Below are positions 52,400 to 61,661 of a stretch of 64,000 bases of DNA, piece by piece. The notes under the pieces are model-generated. The model was not told where the DNA came from and ran no database searches. It worked only from the letters and a program-made list of their open reading frames with translations. Position 1 is the stretch's first letter; each line of letters starts with the position of its first letter. The stretch comes from JAUVDZ01 sp042568205 (GTDB lineage: Bacteria > Patescibacteriota > Gracilibacteria > UBA1369 > PNNO01): the NCBI GenBank assembly GCA_042568205.1, contig JBHPJE010000007.1, forward strand, positions 1 through 64,000, written 5' to 3'. The position numbers were made by a program, and so were the translations under genes.

Positions 52400-55300
52400 T
52401 TATAAATTTCCTGTACCTTCAGTTTGAGGACCTTGAACAGCTGTATCAGGTTGTGGATTTTGTGGAGTTCCACCTCCTGTTGTTTGATCTTGAGTAGGAG
52501 CTCTATGTTGAGTAGGAGTTTTGTGTGGTGTTTCTCTTCTTGGTGGGGTTGGAGTCTTTCTTCTTTTAAATTTATGTCCTGAGTAAATTCCAGCGGTAAA
52601 TTGACCATAAGCTTTCTTTTCTGTTCTACCAACTCTGATATTTACATCAGCTCCAGCACCAAATAATCTTCCTCGTTTCACCCCTTTAAGAGTGATTCCG
52701 ATTCTTTGATGAACAGCTACTGTTCCATTTCCACATTTTAAGTATGGACCAGCATAGATTTTAGTTTCAGCTACATGGAATATGTATTTATTATCGAATG
52801 TATATGTTGATTCTCCATTTAACTGGGCGTTTCGGATTCCAAGAACAATTGTCTTGAAGTCGTTAAATGCAGCTGCGTGAGTTTTTAATACTGTTTCTAA
52901 ATTCTTTCCATTTAGATTTTGAATTATCTTTGTTAATCCTTTAAATTTTGGAACTCCAAGTATTGATAATAATGGTGAAACACCATTTCTATCGTACATT
53001 GAAAGTAAAAGTTGAGATAATTCAGATTCTAAGAATTTCTTCTTAACACTTGTTTTTTCAAGATTCTTAGTTGGAAGAGGAGACATCATTCTTAATATAA
53101 GATTTGCTGCTGCTCTTTCATTTGCATCCGGAGAATTTACATTAAGCCTGGTTGGTTTAATCATTTTTAATGTATCTTTGAATGCCTTATTGTCAGTATC
53201 TGAACCAAATGCTGTAGGCATTGATTGTAAGCTTCCGAATCTATGTGTATATGAACCATATTTAATACCTGCCTTCAAAGGAAGACTCTTTTTACTTTTT
53301 AGGAATTTTTGTAATTGTTCATGATTTTGCGGCATACAAAGTAAAAGATAGTTTGCTATCCCATTAACTGAAGCTCCTTTATATTTTTTTCTAATTTCTT
53401 TCCATTGATCTCTATTATTTTCAATGAATTTTCTAATAAATCTCTTCATATATCTCATAAATAATCTGTTCCTAACTTGTAATCTTCGAGTGATTACTTT
53501 TGGATATTTTTTATTATGATCAAGAAGTTTCGTGAAACTCTTATCTAATAAATAAGAATAAATAAGATTTTTTTCTTGTTCATTCAAGGATGCAAGTTTC
53601 GTGCCTTTCGTATAAATGCCGTTTTGCTTTGCATATTGTTTATATCTTGCAGCAATTGTTCTAAACCATGTTGTTTTAAATTTATTTTCTCCATCTGGTG
53701 TTTTTAATTTTCCAACACCAATGTTGAAAGGTCTTCTGAATTTTTTATCAGCATAAATTAAATCACCAAATTTCTTTAACTGTAATTTTTTAGTTCGAAC
53801 ACGTTCAATGTTTCTATATTTCATTGCATCATGTAAGTCAGTAGTCATTTTTTGAGCCTGAGGCCTTGTATAATCAGCTTTAAGGTCAATAAATGATTCA
53901 TGATTTCTTTTGCTGTTTTTATATTCAGCTAAAGTCATTACATTTGAAGGTCTTTTTGTCATAACAGGTCTTCCATTTACAAGTTTTGTATCGTAGTGTT
54001 GCCTTCCTAATGCTTCATTTTTTACCCTTTGATATTTTTCACCTTTGAATTTGTATAACGACCAAGGTGAAGAATTTCTTATAGTTCCATTATCAAGATC
54101 CGGATTTGCTTTGAATGCAATTACATGCAAATTCATTGCTCCTCTTTTTTGGAATGGATATCTATAAGTACTTCTTGTTACATATAAATCTTTAACTAAA
54201 TTAGCTGAAAGTAAGAACCTGTTATTTGCTCTATCAAGAATCAATCCTCTCGCTTTCATTGCAGGATCCATTAAAACTTCAACATTACTATCCATAGTTT
54301 GTAATGGTGTTAAAGCAAGTAACCATCCTTTTGGATTTCTTGGATCTTTTACTTTTTCAACGTGAATGTTTAATTTAGAAAAAGTTTTTTTAGCTAATTC
54401 AAAAGTACTTTGGAAAGTATCAACTTGTCCTTTTTTCTTTGGTTTTTTGTTTGGACCTTCTTGACCACTTCCTCGACTATATTTACCATCAGCAATATTT
54501 GCACTTTTTTCACCAGTTCTTCTTGCAACACCTGATCTTCCTAAATTTGAATCAAAATATAAAATTCCACTCGTAGCTTCAATTACATATGGTGCAATTT
54601 TAAAATTTCTTAATCCTTGTTTTCTTAGTTTTTGTCTTAATTCAAATTCAACAGCTTTTCGTTGCATGTAATCTGAATATTTTGGATGCGCATGCCTAAC
54701 TACATAAGTAACTTCAGTTCCTGGTATTTTAAAAGTGATATATGCACCAACACCAACTGAAGCAAGTTTTCCTGATTTCGCATCAATACCTAGAAATGCA
54801 CCAGCACCAATTCCAAGCAGCCAAGGTACTTTCATCTTTCTTTTTGCATATTCAACCCAATCTTTTCTGGCTTCTTTATAAAGATCAACTATAGTTGCAT
54901 TGTCTTTTATTTTTGCCTTCGTTTTAATTTTCTTCATTACTCTACCAAAAGTCGGATGATTAAGAATTAATGAAGCTGCTTTATCAATTTTTCCATCATC
55001 AATGGCTCTATCAATATCTTTGATATTTCTTAATTCCATACTTTCTTTAACTTGACGTTTTTCTGATCTATCTCTGTCCCATATGCCACCAACAGCACCA
55101 CCTACACCTACAGTCTTTCCTTTATAATCAGCTCCTGCACTTATACTGAAATACAAATTATAATCTGTTTTTCCAATAGGCATTTCAAGCCCTATTGCAG
55201 CACCTGCAAAAGTAGCTGTAGCACCTACTGTATATCTGAAACTTAATTTTTTACCTGCTTTAATTGCACCGTTAATTCCTAAAAATGGAATACATCTTTC

Positions 55301-58300
55301 TTGAATTGTTCTTCCTTGCTGACCAAATACACCAAATGTAAAATATTGTGGCTGTCCATTAATTTCAAATAATTTTACTGAAGCAGTCATCCCGGCACCA
55401 AATCTTTGAGTTCTTACGTTTGCAGGAATTGTACCATTTGTAATACCAATAACAGCTAAACGAACTTTTTGTTCTACTGCTTTTAATAGATAAACAGGGC
55501 ATCCATTTTTTAGTGCAGCTAATTGAGCTTTTCTTTCTAATGGTCTGGTTGAAAGATTTTTATTCATAACTTCTGACCATTTTTTAGATGTTTCAATTTT
55601 TCTACCTAACATAAATCCAACTCTAATTAACTTTAATAGAGCAGTTTTACCTTTTAATTGGTCTGGTTCAATGTTATTTAGTTTCAATGCCTTATATAGG
55701 ACATCTAGTATTTCAACCTTATCAAGATTCAATAATGAATTCATATCCATTCCAATTTTATTTTCAATTCCTAATTCTTTAACTAATTTTGGAATAACTT
55801 TATGAAAATTTGCATCAGTAGCATTCATTATTACTGAAGTCAGTCCATATTCAATATAATCATTTGTTTTATTTAATACTTTTGTTGGATTAGGCTGATA
55901 AACTGTAGTTCCAGGAGCTCTGTGAGAAGTTTTTTCTAGCATATCCAGATAACCTCTATCCTGAGCCATGAATTTTTCAAATTCACTTGGATTAATAGTG
56001 ATTTGACCTAAATGAGCCATTGTAATTTTTTTGCCTTTTTTCCAAACAGCTCTTCCATGCCATAATCCTTGCCACCAGTTAAAGTTTTCTTTAACCACTG
56101 AACCAGTAGGTGTAAAGATAGATCTAATAAATAATCTGGCTTTCATCCCCGCGCTTAATGAAGCTCTAACTTTTTCCCATTTTTTAAAGTCTGCTTTAGC
56201 ATGTTCTCCTTTAACCCAAAGTCTAGCTTTTGTTTGTTGGATTGTAGCTAATGCTTCCAGCCATCCAAATTTTGGTAACTTAACTAATACATATTTATTA
56301 TCATTAACTTTTTTAAGACATTTTTCAGCAAGAAGTTTTCTTAGACCAAATGCCATGAATAATAATTTTAATCCGCCATTTGATTTAAGCATTTCACCCG
56401 GATTAAAATCAGGGCTTTCTTGTTTATAGAATTGTTCTTTAATTTTTGCCTGCATTAAATTACTAGCACCAATATCTATAGATGTAGGTGCGTTATCTTC
56501 TTTATGAAGAAGTGAACCTAAACTATAATAATTTAGCCCTTGTGGTTCTTTTTCAATTTGTTCTACACCAGCAAGCATTGGTCTATACACATCAGTCTTT
56601 GTTTCTCGATGGACCTTAAATGCTTCAGGTTTTTTAAATTCCTCTAAAGCATCAAATATTCGTGCAATACCTAAAGCAATAGTTCTTAGTTTTCTCCATT
56701 CTTTAACAATTGCTTTTTCTTCTTTCCCAATAGGATTATCTTCGTTGATATGTCTAACCATCATCTGCTTTTCAACTCGATAATAATCTTTAATAAATTG
56801 TTTATATCCACCCTCATATAATTCTCTTTTACCATCTAAGCTAACTTTGAAAAAGTCTTCTGCATATAATCTTGAATTCAATTGTTTTTGAATAATTTCC
56901 TGAATATAATGTCTTTTTTGTGTAGGTGACATCGGATGAAAAGGAGGATTTTCTAAAATTGGGCCAATATATCTTCCTACTTTTTTCCAGATATCAACGT
57001 TTTTAAAATGTTCATCATTTCTTAATTGTTCTGGTACGTCATATTGAGCATTTTGAAAGATATAACCGTAATAAAAATCGTCAATTAAACTATCCGCTGC
57101 TTCTCTTTTTCTTTCTCTTTCTCTCTCTGCAGCTGTCTCTTTTAATTTAATATGATCAGGGAATGAGATTTTATAAGTAACCGCAAGTTCTTTTAATTTT
57201 TTATCAATTTCTATTAACAATTTATTTTTATCAGCTTCTTTTTCAAGACCGTAAGCTTTGTTAATTATTAGTTGAATTGAATTCAAGGTTTTTCCATATT
57301 CGGTTTTATTTTTTATATTTTCTGTTTCTTCGATAAAGTAATCTAATCTTTTTTGATTCAATATAATCTTTTCATCTGCTGTTCCCTGATTTGTTTCAGT
57401 AGCCACATTCAGCTTAGCTGCGCTTTTAGCTTTTGGTTTTTTAGTAATTGGCTTTGCTGCATCAGGATTATATGCACCAGCTTCATATTTAATATTGCTA
57501 ATTACAGTATTATGAAAAATTCTTACTCTTTGAGGTCTTTTATTTCCTTTTAGAGATGATTTAATATAAAAAGTTCCTGAACCTTTATGGTATACAGCCT
57601 CTTCTTTAAACTTTCTTCCACCTGGGCTTACACCACTTACCGTGAAGCTAATATGAATATTTCCACCTTGCAGTTTACTTAAATCAAACAGGTCATGAAT
57701 TCTAACTGTCTTTTCAGCTTTTCTATCAATTCTACCTTTGGGAGTTAAAAATTTAACAATGTAACCCTTCTTGTGTTTGTGTAAGTACTTTTTATTTGTA
57801 ACTAATTGATCAACTGCTTTTGTTGGGTCCTCTTTTAGCATTTTTTGTACATTCTTTTTCAATACTTTTTTCTTTGCTTTTGTTCTTTTTACAACTGCTT
57901 CTTTCTTTTTACCCAGTTCTGCTCTTAGTTTTCTTATATCTTCAATGATTGCTCTACGAATATCTAAACTGTTCGAAGCTTCTTTCAAATCAACTTTCCA
58001 AAATGTTCCTTTTTTATTATGAAATGTTAATTTACCACCTTCATCCAAAGTGACAGTACATGGTTTGTTATCTCCAACTTTTTTTGCATTTTTCCCAATA
58101 AGATAATTAAGATCTTTAAATGCTGTTTTAAAGAATCTTAAAAATGCTTTAGATTTTTTTACGTGTTTAGGTAATTTTTTAAAACTTCTTGAAAGTAAAC
58201 CTAATGCAATTTTTCCTGAATCTAGTCCTCTTCCTTTAATTTCAAAAGTTGATTTGTTTTTTATGTATTTGTCGAATCCTTCTTCATAACCTTCTAATTC

Positions 58301-58474
58301 ATCATTTATTTGTTTTATGGTTTGTTTCTTTCTTTCAAGTTTATCTTCTTTTTGTTCCCTAGGCGATTGAATTAGAACACCTAAAGGTTTTTTAAAGACA
58401 TGTTTTGATTCGCCAGTTAAAAGATTTTTACTAGCGAAATAATTCAGTAAATGAATGTAGTTTTTGTTTATCAT
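52400..58474 (-). CDS. Giant 2024-residue basic protein of unknown function
   Basis: The protein has no signal peptide (start MINKNYIHLLNYFASK) and no membrane helix, and is strongly lysine/arginine-rich. Residues 1-440 are mixed helix with beta patches. About 440-1000 are helical with long charged helices. About 1030-1150 and 1240-1290 are glycine-rich alternating beta strands resembling barrel strands (such as YTVGATATFAGAAIGLEM and FSISAGADYKGKTVGVGG). About 1450-1860 are helical again, and 1930-1975 form another amphipathic beta block, followed by a Pro/Thr/Gln tail ending QTEGTGNL. It has very few cysteines. I recognise no family. It is first in its operon. Confidence 0.85.
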   Translation of the reverse strand: MINKNYIHLLNYFASKNLLTGESKHVFKKPLGVLIQSPREQKEDKLERKKQTIKQINDELEGYEEGFDKYIKNKSTFEIKGRGLDSGKIALGLLSRSFKKLPKHVKKSKAFLRFFKTAFKDLNYLIGKNAKKVGDNKPCTVTLDEGGKLTFHNKKGTFWKVDLKEASNSLDIRRAIIEDIRKLRAELGKKKEAVVKRTKAKKKVLKKNVQKMLKEDPTKAVDQLVTNKKYLHKHKKGYIVKFLTPKGRIDRKAEKTVRIHDLFDLSKLQGGNIHISFTVSGVSPGGRKFKEEAVYHKGSGTFYIKSSLKGNKRPQRVRIFHNTVISNIKYEAGAYNPDAAKPITKKPKAKSAAKLNVATETNQGTADEKIILNQKRLDYFIEETENIKNKTEYGKTLNSIQLIINKAYGLEKEADKNKLLIEIDKKLKELAVTYKISFPDHIKLKETAAERERERKREAADSLIDDFYYGYIFQNAQYDVPEQLRNDEHFKNVDIWKKVGRYIGPILENPPFHPMSPTQKRHYIQEIIQKQLNSRLYAEDFFKVSLDGKRELYEGGYKQFIKDYYRVEKQMMVRHINEDNPIGKEEKAIVKEWRKLRTIALGIARIFDALEEFKKPEAFKVHRETKTDVYRPMLAGVEQIEKEPQGLNYYSLGSLLHKEDNAPTSIDIGASNLMQAKIKEQFYKQESPDFNPGEMLKSNGGLKLLFMAFGLRKLLAEKCLKKVNDNKYVLVKLPKFGWLEALATIQQTKARLWVKGEHAKADFKKWEKVRASLSAGMKARLFIRSIFTPTGSVVKENFNWWQGLWHGRAVWKKGKKITMAHLGQITINPSEFEKFMAQDRGYLDMLEKTSHRAPGTTVYQPNPTKVLNKTNDYIEYGLTSVIMNATDANFHKVIPKLVKELGIENKIGMDMNSLLNLDKVEILDVLYKALKLNNIEPDQLKGKTALLKLIRVGFMLGRKIETSKKWSEVMNKNLSTRPLERKAQLAALKNGCPVYLLKAVEQKVRLAVIGITNGTIPANVRTQRFGAGMTASVKLFEINGQPQYFTFGVFGQQGRTIQERCIPFLGINGAIKAGKKLSFRYTVGATATFAGAAIGLEMPIGKTDYNLYFSISAGADYKGKTVGVGGAVGGIWDRDRSEKRQVKESMELRNIKDIDRAIDDGKIDKAASLILNHPTFGRVMKKIKTKAKIKDNATIVDLYKEARKDWVEYAKRKMKVPWLLGIGAGAFLGIDAKSGKLASVGVGAYITFKIPGTEVTYVVRHAHPKYSDYMQRKAVEFELRQKLRKQGLRNFKIAPYVIEATSGILYFDSNLGRSGVARRTGEKSANIADGKYSRGSGQEGPNKKPKKKGQVDTFQSTFELAKKTFSKLNIHVEKVKDPRNPKGWLLALTPLQTMDSNVEVLMDPAMKARGLILDRANNRFLLSANLVKDLYVTRSTYRYPFQKRGAMNLHVIAFKANPDLDNGTIRNSSPWSLYKFKGEKYQRVKNEALGRQHYDTKLVNGRPVMTKRPSNVMTLAEYKNSKRNHESFIDLKADYTRPQAQKMTTDLHDAMKYRNIERVRTKKLQLKKFGDLIYADKKFRRPFNIGVGKLKTPDGENKFKTTWFRTIAARYKQYAKQNGIYTKGTKLASLNEQEKNLIYSYLLDKSFTKLLDHNKKYPKVITRRLQVRNRLFMRYMKRFIRKFIENNRDQWKEIRKKYKGASVNGIANYLLLCMPQNHEQLQKFLKSKKSLPLKAGIKYGSYTHRFGSLQSMPTAFGSDTDNKAFKDTLKMIKPTRLNVNSPDANERAAANLILRMMSPLPTKNLEKTSVKKKFLESELSQLLLSMYDRNGVSPLLSILGVPKFKGLTKIIQNLNGKNLETVLKTHAAAFNDFKTIVLGIRNAQLNGESTYTFDNKYIFHVAETKIYAGPYLKCGNGTVAVHQRIGITLKGVKRGRLFGAGADVNIRVGRTEKKAYGQFTAGIYSGHKFKRRKTPTPPRRETPHKTPTQHRAPTQDQTTGGGTPQNPQPDTAVQGPQTEGTGNL

Positions 58475-58511
58475 GATTTTTGTTTTTAATATTTATTTAA
58501 ACTATTACTAT

Positions 58512-58540
58512 ATTTTATCAAATTTTTGGCTTTACGTCAA
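58512..58540 (-). promoter_or_regulatory. Promoter of the giant-protein operon
   Basis: On the minus strand TTGACG (58535-58540) and TAAAAT (58512-58517) are exactly 17 bases apart. The start point near 58505 gives a 30-base leader. Confidence 0.7.
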
Positions 58541-58615
58541 CGATATTAGGTAGGTTTTTCTGTAAATATGCTTTATTTTCTTGTACAGTGAAGTTAATAA
58601 CTAACAAATTGTGAG

Positions 58616-59275
58616 ATGAATCTTCCAACAATAATTGTAAATTTTAAAACTTACGAGTCTGCGACTGGGCAAAAAGCTCTTGAATTAGCTAAAATTCATG
58701 AAAAGGTAGCGAAGGAGTTAGAGGTAAGTATGGGTGTTTGTGTGCAGCTTGCTGATCTTAAAATGATTGCTGATGCTGTCTCGATTCCTGTTTTTGCTCA
58801 ACATATTGATCCTGTTGGATATGGATCTAATACAGGTCATGTAATGCCAGAGGCTGTAAAAGAGGCTGGGGCATATGGAACTTTACTTAATCATGCTGAA
58901 AGGCAAATCCCAATGGATGTATTGGAAAAGTCTATCAATAGCGCAAAAGAAGCTGGATTATACACAGTTGTTTGTGCAAATACTCCTGAAACTGGAGTTG
59001 AAATTGCAAAACTTGGACCTGATTTAATTGCAGTTGAACCACCTGATTTAATTGGTGGAGATGTTTCAGTGTCTTCTGCTGAGCCTGAAATTATTACAAA
59101 AGCATGTGATTTAATAGGAGGTGAAAAATTATTAGTAGGAGCAGGAGTTAAGACAGGGGAGGATGTTAAGACTTGTATTGAGCTTGGCTCAACTGGTGTG
59201 CTTTTAGCATCTGGAGTTACTAAAGCCGAGGATCCGGAAGCAGTTTTGAGGGACCTTGCAAATGGCTTAAAATAA
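58616..59275 (+). CDS. tpiA: Triosephosphate isomerase, archaeal type
   Basis: The enzyme interconverts dihydroxyacetone phosphate and glyceraldehyde 3-phosphate. At 219 residues it is about 30 shorter than bacterial TIM. The wording (PTIIVNFKTYESATG, QHIDPVGYGSNTGHVMPE, AVEPPDLIGG, GAGVKTGEDV) is that of archaeal TIM. Catalytic residues are N9/K11, H93 (LLNHAERQ) and E141. It is followed after 34 bases by hpf. Confidence 0.94.
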   Translation: MNLPTIIVNFKTYESATGQKALELAKIHEKVAKELEVSMGVCVQLADLKMIADAVSIPVFAQHIDPVGYGSNTGHVMPEAVKEAGAYGTLLNHAERQIPMDVLEKSINSAKEAGLYTVVCANTPETGVEIAKLGPDLIAVEPPDLIGGDVSVSSAEPEIITKACDLIGGEKLLVGAGVKTGEDVKTCIELGSTGVLLASGVTKAEDPEAVLRDLANGLK

Positions 59276-59309
59276 GCCTATAATTTTTATTACTTTAATC
59301 ATTTATACT

Positions 59310-59885
59310 ATGCGAATCCAAATTTTAAGTCAGTCTGTTAGCTTAGGGGATAATCAAAAAGAATATATTGAATCTAAAATTGAAAATCTTAAAAAATACG
59401 GAGAAAGAGTTGCTGATGAAGCTACAAAAGTTAGAGTTGATGTTGAAATGACAAAAGTTCGATCTGGTGATCAAAAAGTTAAAACTCAGATAACAATGTA
59501 TTTACCAAATTCAGTTATTAGATCTGAAGTTAATGGAATGACAGTTGAAGAAACTGTGGATTTGTCAGTAGAAAAGCTTAAAAAGCAAATCGAAAGATAT
59601 AAGACAAAAAAACATAGAAGAAATAATGAAGGTGCATGGATCCCTGAATCAACTTTAGAAAATGTAACTAAAGAAGGATTAACTGAAGAACAGATTGAAG
59701 GAATTGTTAGAAGGAAAAAATATGGAGATGTTAAACCAATGAGAGAAGATGAAGCAGTTGAGCAAATGGAGCTTCTAGATCACGATTTTTACGCTTTTAT
59801 AAATCAGGATACAGATTTATTTTCAGTAATTTACAGACGTAATAATGGTGACTATGGTTTGATTGAATTAGAAAAAAAACAATAA
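59310..59885 (+). CDS. hpf: Ribosome hibernation promoting factor, long form
   Basis: The 191-residue protein has the N-terminal RaiA/HPF fold (residues 1-100) and the C-terminal dimerisation domain (about 135-190, with MREDEAVEQMELLDHDFYAFINQDTDLFSVIYRRNNGDYGLIE). Long HPF alone makes 100S ribosome dimers in slow growth. Its expression is often raised by (p)ppGpp, which the rsh product would make. Confidence 0.94.
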   Translation: MRIQILSQSVSLGDNQKEYIESKIENLKKYGERVADEATKVRVDVEMTKVRSGDQKVKTQITMYLPNSVIRSEVNGMTVEETVDLSVEKLKKQIERYKTKKHRRNNEGAWIPESTLENVTKEGLTEEQIEGIVRRKKYGDVKPMREDEAVEQMELLDHDFYAFINQDTDLFSVIYRRNNGDYGLIELEKKQ

Positions 59886-59899
59886 TTTAACAATTTAAT

Positions 59900-61297
59900 A
59901 TGCCTGTTGAATATTATTTTTACATATTACTTTATGCTATCTGGATAGCAATTGTTTTTAAAAATCTCCGAGTATCAATTCTTCTTTTGCCATTATTTTT
60001 CCCAATGTATTTAATGAAATTTGATGTGTTTGGGATTCCAATTTATTTTATTGAAGGATTAATTTTAATATCTGCAATTCCTTTATTTATAGGCAAATTA
60101 TCGGGTCATTATGAATTAAATGATAAAAATTTACCTGGTAAAGTTATTCATACTTTTAAAGTTTTAGTTGCTCCAAAAAAACAGCCAATTATAAATTTTT
60201 TAAAGTCATATTCTTTGCCGGTTGTTTTATTTTTACTAGCTTGTTCGATTGCAGTTTTAACAGCAAAAGGTGATTCATCGGCACTTCATTCACTTGGAAT
60301 TTTAAAAAGTTGGGTGATTGTACCGATAGTTTATTTTTATATTTTAATGTCAGCTGTTCGGGATAAAAAAGATATTAATTTTTCAATGTACTCATATCTG
60401 GGATCAGCGATATTCCTTAGTCTATGGGGATTATTCCAGGCCATCACAAAGCAGTATATTACAATTGATGATAGAGTTTCTGGCCCATTTGAGTCAGCAA
60501 ATTACTTGGCAATTTATTTAGCACCAGCATTAATTTTTGCTTCAGTAAGATTTATTCAAACTTTTCTAATGAGTTCATTTCATCCAGCTGGAAAAAGATG
60601 GAATATTCTTGAACGAAGAGTTTTTATAAGTTTTGCAGTTGCAATTATTTTTATGGCATTAGTACTTTCTCAATCTTACGGAGGAATTTTAGGAGTGTTT
60701 GTTGTGTTATTAATTTATATTGTGTTCGAGCGCTTTAGGGCTAATGCTAAACAAATAAAGAAGTTTTTTAATCGTATACTTTTAGCTATTCTTCTAATTA
60801 TAATTATTGGGGGCGGGATGGCAGCTTCATTAAATTCAGAAAAATTTCAAAACTTAACTCGATTTGATGAACACACTTCTGTTGCAACCCGACTTGAAAT
60901 TTGGCAGGTTGGGGGACACCTAATTAAAGAAAATCCTTTATTTGGAATTGGTTTAGGAATGTATCAGGAAAATTACAATCTGAGAGCTGAAGAGATTTTA
61001 CAAAGAAAACCATTAGAAGAAACTCGCTTGCATTCTCATAATGTATTTATGGAAACATGGCTTAATGCAGGGCTTTTGGGACTTGTAAGTTTTGTTTGGT
61101 TGATTGTTCTGGCTTATTTCCAAATTCTTAAAGTTAAAAACAAAGAAGATAAATTAATGTTATATGCTGGAATTGCAATGCTTACATATATAGTAGTGCA
61201 TGGTTTAATTGATGTAACTTTTTGGAAAAATGATTTAGCTTTAATCTTCTGGTTAATAATGGGTGTAATATTTTCACTTAAAAAAGATGATGTTTGA
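59900..61297 (+). CDS. O-antigen ligase/polymerase-like membrane protein
   Basis: The 465-residue protein has about 12 membrane helices. The Wzy_C signature is present: TRLEIWQVGGHLIKENPLFGIGLGMYQENY in the large outside loop, then LHSHNVFMETWLNAGLLGLVSFVWL. Such proteins join or polymerise glycans or teichoic-like chains at the outer face. Its stop overlaps the riboflavin kinase start region. Confidence 0.88.
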   Translation: MPVEYYFYILLYAIWIAIVFKNLRVSILLLPLFFPMYLMKFDVFGIPIYFIEGLILISAIPLFIGKLSGHYELNDKNLPGKVIHTFKVLVAPKKQPIINFLKSYSLPVVLFLLACSIAVLTAKGDSSALHSLGILKSWVIVPIVYFYILMSAVRDKKDINFSMYSYLGSAIFLSLWGLFQAITKQYITIDDRVSGPFESANYLAIYLAPALIFASVRFIQTFLMSSFHPAGKRWNILERRVFISFAVAIIFMALVLSQSYGGILGVFVVLLIYIVFERFRANAKQIKKFFNRILLAILLIIIIGGGMAASLNSEKFQNLTRFDEHTSVATRLEIWQVGGHLIKENPLFGIGLGMYQENYNLRAEEILQRKPLEETRLHSHNVFMETWLNAGLLGLVSFVWLIVLAYFQILKVKNKEDKLMLYAGIAMLTYIVVHGLIDVTFWKNDLALIFWLIMGVIFSLKKDDV

Positions 61298-61661
61298 TTT
61301 AAATGGAAAAGTTGAAAAAGGTATTGGATTAGGGGGAAAATTAGGTTATCCAACTTTAAATATTCTTTTGGATAAGCCTTCAAATGAGCGCGGTGTGTTT
61401 GTATGTGAAATAAATCTTAATGAACATATATATAAAGGTGTAATGCATTTGGGTCCAAAAAGTTTTGGAACAGATGATTCAAAGAAAATATTTTGTGAAG
61501 TCCATGTGTTTGATTTTAATAAGGACATTGAATCTGGACAGGTATATATTAAAGTATTGAAAAAAATCCGTGATGTGAGAGAATTTGAAAGTACAGACGA
61601 GCTAGTTGCTCAAATTTCCCAAGATATCAATATTGCTAAAAAACACTTCAAAGATGCTTAA
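61290..61661 (+). CDS. ribF: Stand-alone riboflavin kinase (RibF C-terminal domain)
   Basis: The protein has about 123 residues; ATGs at 61287 and 61290 are both possible, overlapping the previous gene. The riboflavin kinase fold is seen in KVEKGIGLGGKLGYPTLNI (ATP/metal loop with PTxN), GVMHLGPKSFG and FCEVHVFDF (catalytic Glu), then IRDVREFESTDELVAQISQDI. The N-terminal FMN adenylyltransferase half found in nearly all bacterial RibF is absent. The protein should make FMN only. Confidence 0.88.
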   Translation: MFDLNGKVEKGIGLGGKLGYPTLNILLDKPSNERGVFVCEINLNEHIYKGVMHLGPKSFGTDDSKKIFCEVHVFDFNKDIESGQVYIKVLKKIRDVREFESTDELVAQISQDINIAKKHFKDA

